A program made the position numbers and the translations under genes. A DNA stretch of 64,000 bases from the NCBI GenBank assembly GCA_905215625.1, contig CAJMQQ010000008.1, positions 1-64,000 on the forward strand, given 5' to 3'. Shown here piece by piece: positions 53,020 to 61,163 of the stretch. Source of the DNA: an uncultured bacterium. Lineage in GTDB: Bacteria; Bacillota; Clostridia; Lachnospirales; Lachnospiraceae. Under the pieces are notes generated by a model that was not told where the DNA came from, made no database searches, and was given only the letters and a program-made list of their open reading frames with translations. Numbering within the stretch: the first letter of the stretch is position 1; every line of letters begins with the position of its first letter.

Positions 53020-53514
53020 TTATTTCCAGTCAAATTTTGTTAAGTGGCCTTCCATGGTCATTTTCTCAAATCCATTCTGCCGCAGCGCTTCATAAAGAAT
53101 AATCGCAACGGAATTCGACAGATTTAAGGAACGGATATCTCCCCACATAGGAATTCTCACGCAGGTTTCCTGATGATCCAGAAGGATTTCTTCCGGAATT
53201 CCTCTGCTCTCCGGCCCAAACATAATATAGCAGTCCGGCTCATAGGAAACATCTGTATACACACTAGGCGCTTTTGTAGTCGCCATATAGATTTTAGCTC
53301 CCGAATTTTTCTCTAAAAAATCCTGAAAATCGCTGTACACCGTCACATCCAGTTTATCCCAGTAATCCAGGCCTGCTCTCTTTAACTGCTTTTCATTCAG
53401 CTTAAATCCCAGCGGCTCAATCAGATGAAGCCTGGTATCCGTCGCCACGCAGGTTCGTCCAATGTTTCCGGTATTAGCCGGCATCTCCGGCTCATATAAT
53501 ACAATATTAATCAT
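53020..53514 (-). CDS. trmL: tRNA (cytidine(34)-2'-O)-methyltransferase
   Basis: A 164-residue SPOUT (trefoil knot) methylase that modifies the wobble base of leucine tRNAs. NIVLYEPEMPANTGNIGRTC is the N-terminal motif, MFGPESRGIP (about 96-105) motif 2, and IPMWGDIRSLNLSNSVAIILYE motif 3 that binds S-adenosylmethionine. Its start overlaps the stop of the aminotransferase gene by four bases; last gene of a three-gene unit. Confidence 0.95.
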   Translation of the reverse strand: MINIVLYEPEMPANTGNIGRTCVATDTRLHLIEPLGFKLNEKQLKRAGLDYWDKLDVTVYSDFQDFLEKNSGAKIYMATTKAPSVYTDVSYEPDCYIMFGPESRGIPEEILLDHQETCVRIPMWGDIRSLNLSNSVAIILYEALRQNGFEKMTMEGHLTKFDWK

Positions 53515-54686
53515 AATTCTTTCTCCAGTTTGTTGATAAAGCGTTTGATCCTCTCCAGAGCCTTCTTCAAGTCCTCCAGGGAATATGCATAAGAAATACG
53601 CAGATAGCCTTCTCCGCAGTCTCCAAACGCAGTACCCGGAACAACCGCTACTTTTTCTTCTCTTAAAAGTCTGGTTGCAAACTCGTCAGAAGTCATTCCG
53701 AACCGCTTAATGCATGGGAACGTGTAAAATGCGCCGTATGGCTCAAAACAATCCAATCCCATTTCCTTAAATTCGTGCATCAGATAGCGGCGGCGCTGGT
53801 TATAGGCTTCCCGCATATTTTTTACGTCCTCATCGCTGTTGCGCAGCGCTTCCACTCCGGCATACTGGCTGGTAGTTGGCGCACACATAATGGCAAACTG
53901 ATGAATCTTTAACATTTGGGTTAGAATCAATTCCGGAGCGCAGGCATATCCCAGACGCCATCCAGTCATGGCAAACGCCTTGGAAAAACCGTTGATTAAC
54001 ACCGTTCTCTCCTTCATGCCTGGAAAAGAAGCAATCGTAGTATGTTCGCCCTTATATGTAAGCTCTGAGTAAATCTCATCAGAAATTACAAATAAATCTT
54101 TTTCAATTACAATCTTTGCAATGGCTTCCAGATCTTCCTTTTCCATAATTGCCCCAGTGGGGTTGTTGGGGAAAGGAAGGACTAAAATCTTTGTATTCGG
54201 CGTAATCTTCTCCAGCAGTTTCTCCGGAGTCAGACGGAAATCATCTTTGGCCTCCAGCTCAATGATGACCGGAACGCCGCCTGCCAAAACCGTACAAGGC
54301 ACGTAAGAAACGTAGCTTGGCTGCGGAATCAGGACTTCTTCTCCTGCCCCCGGATTAATCATGGCTCTCAGGGCGATGTCAATGGCTTCGCTGCCGCCTA
54401 CTGTTACCATAATTTCGCCGGAATAATCATAAAACACATTATAGCGGCGCTTTAAGTATTTTGAAATTTCTTCTTTTAATTCCTTTAAACCTGCATTGGA
54501 AGTATAAAAAGTACGTCCCCGTTCCAGAGAATAAATGCCTTCCTCCCGGATGTGCCAGGGAGTATCAAAATCCGGCTCGCCTACGCCCAGGGAAATGGCG
54601 TCCTTCATTTCACTTACAATATCAAAGAACTTACGGATTCCAGATGGCGGAATCTGCACAATGGTATCAGATAATGGATTTCTCAT
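53511..54686 (-). CDS. Pyridoxal-phosphate aminotransferase, class I
   Basis: A 391-residue fold-type I aminotransferase of the AspC/PatA kind. LPFPNNPTGAIM holds the conserved Asn, SDEIYSELTY the Asp and Tyr that contact PLP, and LINGFSKAFAMTGWRLGYA (about 231-249) the Schiff-base Lys; the Arg for the substrate carboxylate is in YLRISYA. Coupled by ATGA overlap to the upstream Lrp gene, which probably senses an amino acid related to the substrate. Substrate not predictable. Confidence 0.92.
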   Translation of the reverse strand: MRNPLSDTIVQIPPSGIRKFFDIVSEMKDAISLGVGEPDFDTPWHIREEGIYSLERGRTFYTSNAGLKELKEEISKYLKRRYNVFYDYSGEIMVTVGGSEAIDIALRAMINPGAGEEVLIPQPSYVSYVPCTVLAGGVPVIIELEAKDDFRLTPEKLLEKITPNTKILVLPFPNNPTGAIMEKEDLEAIAKIVIEKDLFVISDEIYSELTYKGEHTTIASFPGMKERTVLINGFSKAFAMTGWRLGYACAPELILTQMLKIHQFAIMCAPTTSQYAGVEALRNSDEDVKNMREAYNQRRRYLMHEFKEMGLDCFEPYGAFYTFPCIKRFGMTSDEFATRLLREEKVAVVPGTAFGDCGEGYLRISYAYSLEDLKKALERIKRFINKLEKEL

Positions 54687-55165
54687 AAGCTAATCGGCAT
54701 CCTTTCATCGTGGATCGGATCTGCAATGACCGTCCCATGATCTTTATATTTTTTCAATACAAAGTGGGTTGCCGTACTCAGTACAGAATCCAGAGTAGAA
54801 AGTTTTTCAGATACAAACAGCGCTACCTGACGCATGGTCTTTCCTTCAATAATAACCGTAAAATCATAACCGCCGGACATTAAAAATACAGAATCTACCT
54901 CGCTGTACTGGTAAATGCGTTCTGCAATCTTGTCAAAGCCCATGCCTCTCTGAGGAGTAACCTTCACTTCGATTAAAGCTTGTACTTTTTCTTCGCTGGT
55001 GTTGTCCCAGTTAATCAGAGTATGGTATCCGCAGATAATCCGCTCTTTTTCCATGTCCGCGATTTCATTGGCCACCGCCACTTCACTCTCTCCTAACAGA
55101 ATCGCCAGATCGTGAATGTCGATTCTGCTGTTTTTTTCCAGTACCGCTAAAATCCTCTCTCTCAT
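54683..55165 (-). CDS. Lrp/AsnC family transcriptional regulator
   Basis: A 160-residue regulator. The helix-turn-helix is in IDIHDLAILLGESEVAVANEIADMEKERII (about 15-44); the C-terminal RAM domain (QALIEVKVTPQRGMGFDKIAE, SGGYDFTVIIEG) binds amino acids and forms oligomers. First gene of the unit with the aminotransferase and trmL, which it probably regulates along with itself. SD GGAGGAG. Confidence 0.92.
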   Translation of the reverse strand: MRERILAVLEKNSRIDIHDLAILLGESEVAVANEIADMEKERIICGYHTLINWDNTSEEKVQALIEVKVTPQRGMGFDKIAERIYQYSEVDSVFLMSGGYDFTVIIEGKTMRQVALFVSEKLSTLDSVLSTATHFVLKKYKDHGTVIADPIHDERMPISL

Positions 55166-55195
55166 GTTGTCTCCTCCTTAACGTTCTTGTTTTTC

Positions 55196-55783
55196 CTATA
55201 TCTGGGGCTTAAAATCCGGCAGTACCCGATAAATCTCATCCGGCCTCGGCCGTTCCATACAGCCCACTTCATCGCCATAGCAAATTTCTTTTGCCGCCCC
55301 TGGCGCTGTCTGTCCTATTACAGCGGCCCAAATCCCCTGCTCCCTGAATCTGGCAGCCAGACGGCCTCCATTGTCTGATACCATTACAGCGCAGTTACCG
55401 GACCATAACCGATACGGGGTCAGCTCATATCGCTCGCAAAGCTCAATGGTACTCTGCCTTACGGGAATTGCCCGAAGGTCAATGGAAATCCCTGTGTGAT
55501 AGGTTCCGGAAAGCGTCCAAAGGGCGGTGAAAATACCGCCCTCTCCTGTCATTTCAAATTCCGTTGCCCCTAAGCTCTCTGCATTTTCCCAGGTAAGCTT
55601 TCCGTCTGTGTCTGTCTTAATAAAAAATTTATTAAAATAATCTTTTGAAAACCACTGGAGCAATTCTTCCTGCTTTGCCTTTGCAATGGCAGCTGTTCCC
55701 AGCTCCCCGATGTAACCGGCCGCCACCAGATCCTGGCCCAGCTCCATACGTCCAAGTTTTTCTCTATCTATCTTCCGAATCAT
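55196..55783 (-). CDS. AIR synthase/HypE-like C-terminal domain protein
   Basis: A 195-residue protein. From about residue 75 it matches the C-terminal domain of the PurM/HypE superfamily: TGEGGIFTALWTLSGTYHTGISIDLRAIPV, then CERYELTPYRLWSGNCAVMVSDNG and VIGQTAPGAA. The N-terminal ATP-binding domain of PurM/HypE is absent; instead there are about 70 helical residues. It is coupled by ATGA overlap to the VanW gene. It may bind a nucleotide or metabolite; the function is unknown. No hydrogenase genes are near. Confidence 0.72.
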   Translation of the reverse strand: MIRKIDREKLGRMELGQDLVAAGYIGELGTAAIAKAKQEELLQWFSKDYFNKFFIKTDTDGKLTWENAESLGATEFEMTGEGGIFTALWTLSGTYHTGISIDLRAIPVRQSTIELCERYELTPYRLWSGNCAVMVSDNGGRLAARFREQGIWAAVIGQTAPGAAKEICYGDEVGCMERPRPDEIYRVLPDFKPQI

Positions 55784-57357
55784 ATGGCTGCTCCTTCTGC
55801 CGGAACTTCAGGCGCCGGCGCTGGTGCGGGAGTCTCTGCAGGTAACGGCGCTGGTGCAGGAGTCTCTGCAGGCGCTGCCGGCTGCGTCTCCAGCCCGATT
55901 CCAGGGCCATATGCATCCGGATGGGTTTCCTGGGGCTGTGTCGGTTCCGGATTCGTTGGCGCAGGTTCGGAAGGCGCTGGCGTTTCCGGCACAACCGGCT
56001 GTCCTATCGGCGGCACTGGTGCAGAAACTGCTGCCGGTCCTACGCGGTAAACGGCTTTGGAAGCGTAATAAACATCCTCATTTAATAAGGTCTTTTCCAC
56101 TTCTTTTCCATCTACATATACATATTTCCACAACCTGGACTCCAGTCCGTAATGAGCCGACTGCTCTTTTACCCTGGCTCCTGGCTTTAAAGACGGATCT
56201 GGAATTTCTTTTGGCGCTCCCGGATCGGTTCTTCTCAGGGTTTCTGACACATACTTGACCTCCCGGTTGGCTGGTCTGGTCTCTTTGCCGTAAATTGTAA
56301 ATGTCAGGGTTCTTCCCTCGGTCTTTCCCTCTACATAAATAGGCGTGCTGTAATTGTTGGTAATCTTAATATCCTTTACCGTTCCCGCAATCGCCGCATC
56401 CATAGAAGGTTTTACATAAGTTACAATCATGGAATGGTTCTGTCTCTGAGTAATCTCCAATTCGGCCTCTAATGCCGCATTGTAAAGTGTGGTCGCCAGC
56501 TGGCATACGCCGCCGCCAATGCTGTCCACTACTCTGCCGTTTTCGTAAGAGGCTGCATTTTTATAGCCGTTTTCAACGGTAAGCGGCTGCAGACATTCAT
56601 AACCAGACAGCGTTTCTCCAGGCATTAAAACATGGTTGTCAATCTTGGATGCGCCTACCTGGACATTGGTCGCTCTGGCATATCCGCTGCTGCTGAAATC
56701 GGTAGAAAAGGTTCCTAGAACATCCTGGATCCCTTCCAGGTCTTCTGTCGTAATCTTTGGCTGTTTTTCAGTAATCCGGGCCTGAACCTCGATTGCACCG
56801 TCCAGTCCTTTTTGAAACGCTTCGTTTAATGCCGCATTGGTGGCCTCTGTATCTACCATCCGGCCTGTTACCGACGGAGTGACAACAAACTCTCCATCCA
56901 CCACATCGATTGCAGCGTCTACCGGTTCTTCCATCAGTCCGGCCGACTTACTTTCGATAAAATCTTTTACTTTTCCTTCCTCTACCGAAACTTCTATACC
57001 GATGTGGTCCGGTTCGGCCTTTAAATCCACCTGGGTCACATAACGTTTTATCAGATTTCCTCCCTGATACTCTGCTAGCGCCTGGCCGACTGCTTCCTGG
57101 TTACTCCAGAACAGTCCCAGTTCTCCTGCTGTCGTATCTGCCTTGTCTTCCCCCATGTCCAGGGTAATCTTCTGATCGGACAAGATCTTTACATATTCTG
57201 TAATCGCCTGTTCCGCTTCCTCTTTCGTCATTCCTCCCAGACTGATTTCATCTGCATAAACGCCTTCCGGTATCCGGCTTTCTGCCCATGCCGGAGCTGC
57301 CGGCATAAGCGTCAGGGCTGCTGCACAGATCCCGATTACCCAATATTGTTTCAACAT
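55780..57357 (-). CDS. VanW family protein, exported
   Basis: About 525 residues. A signal peptide (LKQYWVIGICAAALTLMPAAPAWA) is followed by two peptidoglycan-binding-like domains (about 40-210), the VanW domain with MPGETLSGYECLQPLTVENGYK and VDSIGGGVCQLATTLYNAAL (about 290-310), a G5-like segment (about 370-440), and a long Pro/Ala/Glu/Thr tail of about 85 residues. It probably works in the cell wall; VanW proteins accompany some vancomycin clusters but their reaction is unknown. The start is the ATG at 57357, with AAAGGA eight bases upstream; a TTG two codons earlier is too close to that site. No resistance genes are nearby. Confidence 0.88.
   Translation of the reverse strand: MLKQYWVIGICAAALTLMPAAPAWAESRIPEGVYADEISLGGMTKEEAEQAITEYVKILSDQKITLDMGEDKADTTAGELGLFWSNQEAVGQALAEYQGGNLIKRYVTQVDLKAEPDHIGIEVSVEEGKVKDFIESKSAGLMEEPVDAAIDVVDGEFVVTPSVTGRMVDTEATNAALNEAFQKGLDGAIEVQARITEKQPKITTEDLEGIQDVLGTFSTDFSSSGYARATNVQVGASKIDNHVLMPGETLSGYECLQPLTVENGYKNAASYENGRVVDSIGGGVCQLATTLYNAALEAELEITQRQNHSMIVTYVKPSMDAAIAGTVKDIKITNNYSTPIYVEGKTEGRTLTFTIYGKETRPANREVKYVSETLRRTDPGAPKEIPDPSLKPGARVKEQSAHYGLESRLWKYVYVDGKEVEKTLLNEDVYYASKAVYRVGPAAVSAPVPPIGQPVVPETPAPSEPAPTNPEPTQPQETHPDAYGPGIGLETQPAAPAETPAPAPLPAETPAPAPAPEVPAEGAAI
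55817..55872 (+). repeat. 30-base tandem repeat in the VanW tail
   Basis: Two copies of a 30-base unit start at 55817 and 55847; the first 26 bases differ at one position. A third copy decays from 55871. The repeat encodes ten residues rich in Pro, Ala, Glu and Thr. Copy number is likely to vary between strains. Confidence 0.8.
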
Positions 57358-57395
57358 ACTCAAAATCCTTTACTCCCACCGTCCTGAATTGTTCA

Positions 57396-57506
57396 TTAAA
57401 TTGCAAGTGCGCTGAGTACCAACGGAAGTACCATTGCGATTACTAATAAAATTACAATTACAGCGGATACAATTTTCTTTGTCTTCTTATCATTCATATT
57501 GATCAT
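57396..57506 (-). CDS. Small membrane protein, 36 residues
   Basis: ATG at 57506, stop at 57396. The protein reads MINMNDKKTKK, then IVSAVIVILLVIAMVLPLVL and SALAI: a basic start, then one hydrophobic helix. AGAGGTG lies eight bases upstream of the ATG, a good ribosome site, and the frame fits exactly between the exonuclease gene (stop 57520 side) and VanW, same strand. Small proteins starting with KKTKKIVS are, as I recall, common in Lachnospiraceae, without known function. Confidence 0.72.
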   Translation of the reverse strand: MINMNDKKTKKIVSAVIVILLVIAMVLPLVLSALAI

Positions 57507-57519
57507 AATTCTTCACCTC

Positions 57520-58233
57520 TTATATTTTACCATACCGAGACAGAATCTGATCCGTCAGTCGGGATGCTTCATTCCTTGTCAAATGCTCGATTTGCAAAGA
57601 TACGTTTATTCTATGATATTTTATCAGATCATGCAAGCGTTCTTTTTGCCTTTTTGTAGCCGGCTGTTCTCTTTTTACGCGGTAAATCAAGGGTTTCTGC
57701 CAAAATGCGTCCGGCTGCTCTGTCCCATAGGACGTCATAAGGGCAAGATACAGACGGCTGGCCGCCCTGGCGTCTTCTTCGGCTCTATGAGCTGTTTTCA
57801 TCGGCACATGAAAATACTGGCAGGCCGCAGACAGATTTTTCTTTTCTTCTTTCGGCATAAATAGCCTGCAAAGAGACAGGGTATCGATTCCATTTTTCTC
57901 CCAGGCGGAAATCTTTCCCCAGTTTAAAGCCGCTCTCTTTAAAAAACTGTAATCAAAAAGAATCCGGTGTCCCAGCAAGGGAAGATCGCCTGCAAATTCT
58001 ACTGTATCTTTTATGACATCTTCAATATCCGGCGCATCTGCCAACATCTCTTCCCTGATTCCGGTCAACTGGGTAATCCGCTCCGGAAGGTCTCTTCTGG
58101 GATTCACAAACGTGGAAAACCGCTCTGTTTCCTCTCCGTCTATCACTTTTACGGCTCCAATCTCTATGATTTTATCCTGTTTTGCATCAAGTCCTGTAGT
58201 CTCAATGTCTATGGCAACGTAAGATCGATCCAT
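57520..58233 (-). CDS. DnaQ-like 3'-5' exonuclease
   Basis: A 237-residue DEDD exonuclease of the DNA polymerase III epsilon kind. AIDIETTGLDAKQDKIIEIGAV (Exo I, Asp and Glu), LLGHRILFDYSFLKRA (Exo II) and HRAEEDARAASRLY (Exo III, His-x4-Asp) are all present. Without a BRCT or polymerase part it is a stand-alone nuclease for repair or RNA. It follows nth after 18 bases. Confidence 0.88.
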   Translation of the reverse strand: MDRSYVAIDIETTGLDAKQDKIIEIGAVKVIDGEETERFSTFVNPRRDLPERITQLTGIREEMLADAPDIEDVIKDTVEFAGDLPLLGHRILFDYSFLKRAALNWGKISAWEKNGIDTLSLCRLFMPKEEKKNLSAACQYFHVPMKTAHRAEEDARAASRLYLALMTSYGTEQPDAFWQKPLIYRVKREQPATKRQKERLHDLIKYHRINVSLQIEHLTRNEASRLTDQILSRYGKI

Positions 58234-58251
58234 GTTTCTCTCCTGATCCTT

Positions 58252-58905
58252 TTATTCCTCTGCGCTTGGACAGTAATCCCTTAAAAAGCATTCCCTGCAT
58301 TTCGGGCTTCTGGCTGTACAGATGGTACGTCCCAGCGTAATAATATGGATGTTCCACAAAATCCAGTGATCTTTTGGCAGAACTTCCATCAGACTGTATT
58401 CTATCTTTTCCGGATCTTCCTCACTGGTCAGTCCCAGTTTGCGGGAAATCCGCTTTACATGGGTGTCTACTACAATACTTGGCTCATTGTAAATATTTCC
58501 CCGAATCACATTGGCCGTTTTTCGTCCTACCCCTGCCAGGGAAGTCAGGTCTTTTATATCTTCTGGCACAGTTCCTCCATATTTTTCCACCAGGTCTTTA
58601 CAGCAGGAAATGATATTTTTTGCTTTCATGTGGTAAAAGCCAATGGAATGGATGTCCTGTTCCAGTTCCTTGAGATTAGCATCTGCAAATTTCTCTAAAG
58701 TATCATACTTTTTAAATAAATCTGCTGTTACAATGTTAACTCTTGCGTCCGTACACTGGGCGCTGAGAATCACTGCGATTAAAAGCTGCCAGGGGGTATC
58801 ATGGTTCAGATAACACCGGTATTCCGTCCCGTATTCCCTGTCCAGCGCCTCTAAAATCCGGTTTACTCGCTGCTCCCGTTCCTTCTTGCCTTCTTTTTTT
58901 GCCAT
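58252..58905 (-). CDS. nth: Endonuclease III
   Basis: A 217-residue DNA glycosylase/AP lyase for oxidised pyrimidines. The helix-hairpin-helix LTSLAGVGRKTANVIRG holds the catalytic Lys, VVDTHVKRISRKLGL the catalytic Asp, and the C-terminal 4Fe-4S cluster is C-x6-C-x2-C-x5-C in CTARSPKCRECFLRDYC. Full length, three bases after the radical SAM gene. Confidence 0.95.
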   Translation of the reverse strand: MAKKEGKKEREQRVNRILEALDREYGTEYRCYLNHDTPWQLLIAVILSAQCTDARVNIVTADLFKKYDTLEKFADANLKELEQDIHSIGFYHMKAKNIISCCKDLVEKYGGTVPEDIKDLTSLAGVGRKTANVIRGNIYNEPSIVVDTHVKRISRKLGLTSEEDPEKIEYSLMEVLPKDHWILWNIHIITLGRTICTARSPKCRECFLRDYCPSAEE

Positions 58906-58908
58906 CTT

Positions 58909-60657
58909 TTATCCTCTCTTCGTACAGGTATCTGCAAAATGTTCAAACCGGAACCACTTCGCGTTATGGGTTAATGGATCCCTGTTTTTATAATCAAACA
59001 GCACTGCGGAACCGTCTCCAAACACTTCTAAATGAGCCATCTTTGCCATCTGCCTGGAATCGTACCCTTCATACCCCTGTAAATACCGGCGGCTGGCTTC
59101 TTCTTTCATAAAGAAATCCCGTACCCCTGTCTTAAACAGGCTTTGATCCATTGCAAAATCCGGCCTGCTTTTTGCATTTTCCCTCAGATACAAATCCATC
59201 ATCAGCGCATTCCGGAACACTTCCAGTTTTTCAGGGGAAAGTATGGACTCTCCAAACCGGAACAACAGTTCAAATCTGGCCAGGCGGCTCTGTCCAATGT
59301 CTGCGGCTCCTTCTTTTTCGTACCAGTCTGCCAGGGCTTCGTAAAGCGAAAACGGCTGGTCAAACGCCTGTTCCAACAGCTTCACAGAATTTCCAAACTG
59401 TCCGCTGTTATAATGGACTTCCACCATCTCTTCTATCCGTTTTAACTGTAGGACATCGCTATAGGACAGCCATTTGGTAGACAGCACCTCATAAGGCGGT
59501 TCTCCGGTAAACAACAGCTCATAATTATCCTTCTGCTCTTCCATGTAAGAGCCTTTTAATACCTTTAAAAATCCCAGCTGAAGCTGTTCCGGCTCCATCC
59601 GGTACACCTGGTTAAAAGAATTTTGGAAGCTTTCCAGATTTTCAAACGGCAGTCCGGCAATAAGATCCAGATGCTGATGGATGTTATGTCCCCTATTAAT
59701 CTGCGCGGTAATCCGTCTCACCTCATCCAGATCCATTTTCCGGCGGATTTCCGTAATTGTCTGGGGATTGACCGTCTGTACGCCGATCTCTAATTGAATC
59801 AGGCCGGGGCGCATCTTCGCCAGAAGCTCCAGTTCTTCCTGATCCAGAAGATCTGCCGCAATTTCAAAGTGAAAATTGGTCACTCCGTTGTCGTGGTCTG
59901 AAATATACTGCCAGATTGCCATGGAATGACTTTTTTTGCAGTTAAAGGTGCGGTCTACAAATTTCACCTGTGGCACGTTATGTTCCAGGAAAAATCCCAG
60001 TTCTTTCCGCACCAGATCCAAATTCCGGAAGCGGACGGATTTGTCGATGGAAGACAGGCAGTAACTGCAGCAAAACGGGCAGCCTCTGCTGCTTTCATAA
60101 TAAAGAATCCGGTTATGGAATTGTTCCAAATCCTGATATACAAAAGGCACTTTGCTTAAATCCATCACCGGACGGGGCGGCGTTATGCAGACGCTTCCAT
60201 CCTGTTTTCTAAATGCCAGACCAGCAATCTTTGTCAGCCAGTTTTCCTCAGTAGACTGGCAGCCGGCCAACAGTTCGGTAAAGGTTTCTTCGCCTTCTCC
60301 AATCATCACTCCATCTGCCTGGGGCCACTCTTCTAAAATCCTCTTTGCATCATAGGAGACTTCCGGCCCTCCCAGCCAGATTTTCACATCCGGAAGGACT
60401 TTTTTCAAATCCGCCGTTATCTGGCGCACATAGGCAATGTTCCAGATATAGCAGGAAAATGCTGCAATATCCGGTTTTCTCTTATATAAATCCCCCAGAA
60501 TTTTTTCCATCTGGTTATTAATGGTATATTCGCAGATTTCAATATCCGGCCTGTCTGAGGAATGGTGCAGCATTTCGTCTGCATAGGCTTTCAGGCAGTA
60601 TACTCCCAGATTGGAATGAATATACTTTGCATTAATTGCCGTCAACAATACTTTCAT
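58909..60657 (-). CDS. B12-binding domain/radical SAM protein (DUF4080 type)
   Basis: A 582-residue protein. The N-terminal 135 residues form a cobalamin-binding-like domain (VLLTAINAKYIHSNLGVYCLKAY; VKIWLGGPEVSYDA; DGVMIGEGEETF). The radical SAM barrel follows, with CPFCCSYC (CxxxCxxC, about residues 192-199) for the 4Fe-4S cluster. The C-terminal part (about 370-560) matches the DUF4080 region. The reaction is unknown; relatives methylate or rearrange unactivated carbons. It is placed among DNA-repair and tRNA-modification genes, sharing one base with the dCMP deaminase stop (start and stop both at 60657). Confidence 0.87.
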   Translation of the reverse strand: MKVLLTAINAKYIHSNLGVYCLKAYADEMLHHSSDRPDIEICEYTINNQMEKILGDLYKRKPDIAAFSCYIWNIAYVRQITADLKKVLPDVKIWLGGPEVSYDAKRILEEWPQADGVMIGEGEETFTELLAGCQSTEENWLTKIAGLAFRKQDGSVCITPPRPVMDLSKVPFVYQDLEQFHNRILYYESSRGCPFCCSYCLSSIDKSVRFRNLDLVRKELGFFLEHNVPQVKFVDRTFNCKKSHSMAIWQYISDHDNGVTNFHFEIAADLLDQEELELLAKMRPGLIQLEIGVQTVNPQTITEIRRKMDLDEVRRITAQINRGHNIHQHLDLIAGLPFENLESFQNSFNQVYRMEPEQLQLGFLKVLKGSYMEEQKDNYELLFTGEPPYEVLSTKWLSYSDVLQLKRIEEMVEVHYNSGQFGNSVKLLEQAFDQPFSLYEALADWYEKEGAADIGQSRLARFELLFRFGESILSPEKLEVFRNALMMDLYLRENAKSRPDFAMDQSLFKTGVRDFFMKEEASRRYLQGYEGYDSRQMAKMAHLEVFGDGSAVLFDYKNRDPLTHNAKWFRFEHFADTCTKRG

Positions 60658-61151
60658 TATACGTCAATCTCAATCTTTCTGCCTGTCGGCTGATACTGGT
60701 AATAGCGGACTCCCGCAGCGTTTAACATTCTCTTGGACGCTTTGACTGCCGGTGTGTCTGCATACTTGTCGCAGGCGTAAATCAGGGTCTTGATTCCTGC
60801 CTGGATAATGGCTTTTGCACACTCGTTGCACGGGAATAAGGTTACATAAAGTTTGCTTCCCTCTAAACTGCCGCCCCGATAGTTTAAAATTGCATTCAGT
60901 TCACTGTGGGTAGAATAAAAGTACTTTGCATTGTAGGGATCTTCTTTTTCGCATTCTTTTCCCCATGGGAATTCATCGTCGGAACACCCTTTTGGAAATC
61001 CGTTGTAGCCCATAGACAAAATCTTATTGTCCTGGCTGACAATGCAGGCGCCTACCTGTGTGCTTGGGTCTTTGGATCTTTTGGCAGAAAGCTCTGCCAC
61101 TCCCATAAAATATTCATCCCAGGTGATGTAATCGGTTCTTTTCTCTGACAT
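60657..61151 (-). CDS. dCMP/cytidine deaminase family protein
   Basis: A 164-residue zinc deaminase, most like dCMP deaminase (ComEB). STHSELNAIL holds the zinc His and catalytic Glu; TLFPCNECAKAIIQAGI the two zinc Cys. Likely reaction: dCMP to dUMP, feeding dTMP synthesis. It overlaps the next gene by one base and follows tsaC after 12 bases. Confidence 0.9.
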   Translation of the reverse strand: MSEKRTDYITWDEYFMGVAELSAKRSKDPSTQVGACIVSQDNKILSMGYNGFPKGCSDDEFPWGKECEKEDPYNAKYFYSTHSELNAILNYRGGSLEGSKLYVTLFPCNECAKAIIQAGIKTLIYACDKYADTPAVKASKRMLNAAGVRYYQYQPTGRKIEIDV

Positions 61152-61163
61152 CGCGTTTTCTCC

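Noticed and set aside
55780..57357. Vancomycin resistance from the VanW annotation
   Set aside because: No vanHAX, vanS or vanR genes are near, and VanW-domain proteins are widespread in Clostridia without resistance.
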